8,474 bases of DNA from positions 1 through 8,474 of the forward strand of contig CAMDVY010000109.1 of assembly GCA_945878745.1 (NCBI GenBank), in the 5' to 3' direction. Origin of the DNA: Klebsiella pneumoniae. Lineage in GTDB: Bacteria > Pseudomonadota > Gammaproteobacteria > Pseudomonadales > Azotimanducaceae. This document shows, in pieces, positions 7,529 to 8,474 of this stretch (the first letter of the stretch is position 1; every line of letters begins with the position of its first letter). A model generated the notes under the pieces. That model was not told the origin of the DNA and did not search any database. It worked only from the letters and a program-made list of their open reading frames with translations. The position numbers and the translations under genes are program-made.

Positions 7529-8434
7529 ATGACCCAATTGCCTGCAGTCAGCCTGGCCGCCGTCCCCGGTCGCCGCAAAACCATGATCGAACTGGCCAAG
7601 GAAATCGAACGTCGTGGTTTCCCCGGAATTTTTGCACCCAGTCTTGGCGACAGCCTTTCGCTGTGTACCGCCATCGCGCTCGAGACCAATGAAATCATCT
7701 TCGGCACCAGCATCATGCCGATCTACTTTCGACAACCCTCGGATTTTGCGTCAACCGCGTCCTTCATCCATGAAGTGTCCGGCGGACGGTTTCGATTTGG
7801 TATCGGCGTCAGCCATGCCCCTGCGTTGAATCGGTTGGGCATCACTGCCGGAAAACCACTGGCAGACATGCGGAAGTTTGTCGACGACATGAAAAAGGCA
7901 CCACGCGTCGGCGAGCTACCCCCCCTCGTTCTCGCAACGCTGCGCGACAAGATGATCGGACTTTCTGAAGAGATCGGCAGCGGCATGGTGTTCGCCAATG
8001 GCGCCCGGTCCCACATGGCGCACTCGTTGGGGGTGTTGTCGCCCGCCGCACGCGCGAACAAGGACTTTTTCATCGGCAACATGATTCCGACCTGCATCAG
8101 CGACGATCGCGCCGCCGCAGCGGCCGTCAATCGTCGCACGCTGACCAGCTACGCCATGCTGCCCAACTATCGAAACTACTGGAAAGCCGCTGGCTACGTC
8201 GAAGAGATGACGGCAGTGGAAAAGGCCATGGCCGACAAAGATTTCGATCGCATTCCCGAATGCCTCTCTGATCGATGGCTTGCCGACACCACGCTGTTCG
8301 GTACGGCAAGCGAAGTGCGCGAAGGCATCGAAAAGTGGTTCGACGCTGGCGTGCGCACACCAATCATCGTGCCCTCCTCCGCCGCTGGCAATCAGCTCAA
8401 GGCGTTCGAGGAGTTCTTCGCCCTCTGGAAGTAG
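7529..8434 (+). CDS. Luciferase-like (LLM class) flavin-dependent oxidoreductase
   Basis: A cytoplasmic oxidoreductase of 301 residues with the TIM-barrel fold of the bacterial luciferase superfamily. Family signs are the N-terminal ELAKEIERRGFPGIFAPS (about 21-38), ETNEIIFGTSIMPIYFRQP (52-70) and SGGRFRFGIGVSHAPALNRLG (84-104). A shortened middle region follows, with PPLVLATLRDKMIGLSEEIGSGMVFAN, and the end is FGTASEVREGIEKWFDAGVRTPIIVPS, the usual barrel-closing part. Members use reduced FMN or F420; the cofactor cannot be told from the sequence, and neither can the substrate. The ATG at 7529 is the first in this frame before the conserved start. A 60-base gap and a possible promoter separate it from the rhomboid gene, so it probably starts a separate transcript shared with the gene leaving the right edge. 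Confidence 0.85.
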   Translation: MTQLPAVSLAAVPGRRKTMIELAKEIERRGFPGIFAPSLGDSLSLCTAIALETNEIIFGTSIMPIYFRQPSDFASTASFIHEVSGGRFRFGIGVSHAPALNRLGITAGKPLADMRKFVDDMKKAPRVGELPPLVLATLRDKMIGLSEEIGSGMVFANGARSHMAHSLGVLSPAARANKDFFIGNMIPTCISDDRAAAAAVNRRTLTSYAMLPNYRNYWKAAGYVEEMTAVEKAMADKDFDRIPECLSDRWLADTTLFGTASEVREGIEKWFDAGVRTPIIVPSSAAGNQLKAFEEFFALWK

Positions 8435-8438
8435 TCCA

Positions 8439-8474
8439 TTGGACGCCAGATGCCTGTGGCTGATCCGGCACGCG
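8439..8474 (+). CDS. Start of a histidine phosphatase superfamily gene (cut by window edge)
   Basis: Reading from TTG at 8439 gives LDARCLWLIRHA up to the last base. CLWLIRHA matches the N-terminal strand and catalytic Arg-His of the phosphoglycerate mutase/histidine phosphatase superfamily, where the histidine is phosphorylated. A GGAAG at 8427-8431 stands 7 bases before the TTG, and the gene would begin 4 bases after the oxidoreductase stop, as in an operon. Only 12 codons are visible, so the subfamily cannot be given. An ATG at 8450 is in another frame that does not give this motif. Confidence 0.5.
   Translation, partial: MDARCLWLIRHA

Noticed and set aside
8450..8474. ATG as the start of the next gene at the right edge
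   Set aside because: Its product (MPVADPAR) has no recognisable feature, while the adjacent frame gives a histidine phosphatase motif with a ribosome site.

Overview
The window looks like a piece of a gammaproteobacterial chromosome. It is GC-rich by eye, all recognised genes are on the + strand, the DEAD-box helicase resembles RhlB, and the only non-coding stretch of any size holds REP-type palindromes of the 'GTAGGAGCG...' class common in Pseudomonas, Xanthomonadales and their relatives. The exact taxon cannot be named from the sequence alone.

Layout: (1) 1-869 is the C-terminal part of a degenerate GGDEF-EAL protein that enters from the left edge. (2) 987-4401 is a tightly coupled block of three genes joined by two 4-base ATGA overlaps: argC (type 2 N-acetyl-gamma-glutamyl-phosphate reductase), a class I aminotransferase of the AspT type, and an RhlB-like DEAD-box RNA helicase. 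A probable intrinsic terminator overlaps the helicase stop codon. (3) 4402-4633 is intergenic and carries three REP-like palindromes in +, -, + order. (4) 4634-7468 holds a Nit1-type amidase, a 51-residue hydrophobic small protein, a stand-alone hisC that overlaps the small gene by GTGA, and a rhomboid protease. (5) 7529-8434 is a luciferase-like flavin oxidoreductase. The first codons of a histidine-phosphatase-family gene, probably starting at TTG, run off the right edge.

Most of the content is central metabolism: arginine biosynthesis (argC), amino-group transfer (the AspT type enzyme), histidine biosynthesis (hisC) and probable metabolite repair (nit, which in characterised relatives hydrolyses deaminated glutathione, a side product of transaminases). 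RNA turnover (the helicase), membrane proteolysis (rhomboid) and signalling (the degenerate EAL protein) are mixed in. There is no clear defence, mobile or secondary-metabolite island. The points most worth following are the small membrane protein coupled to hisC, the coupling of an RNA helicase to arginine and aspartate metabolism genes, and the REP cluster.
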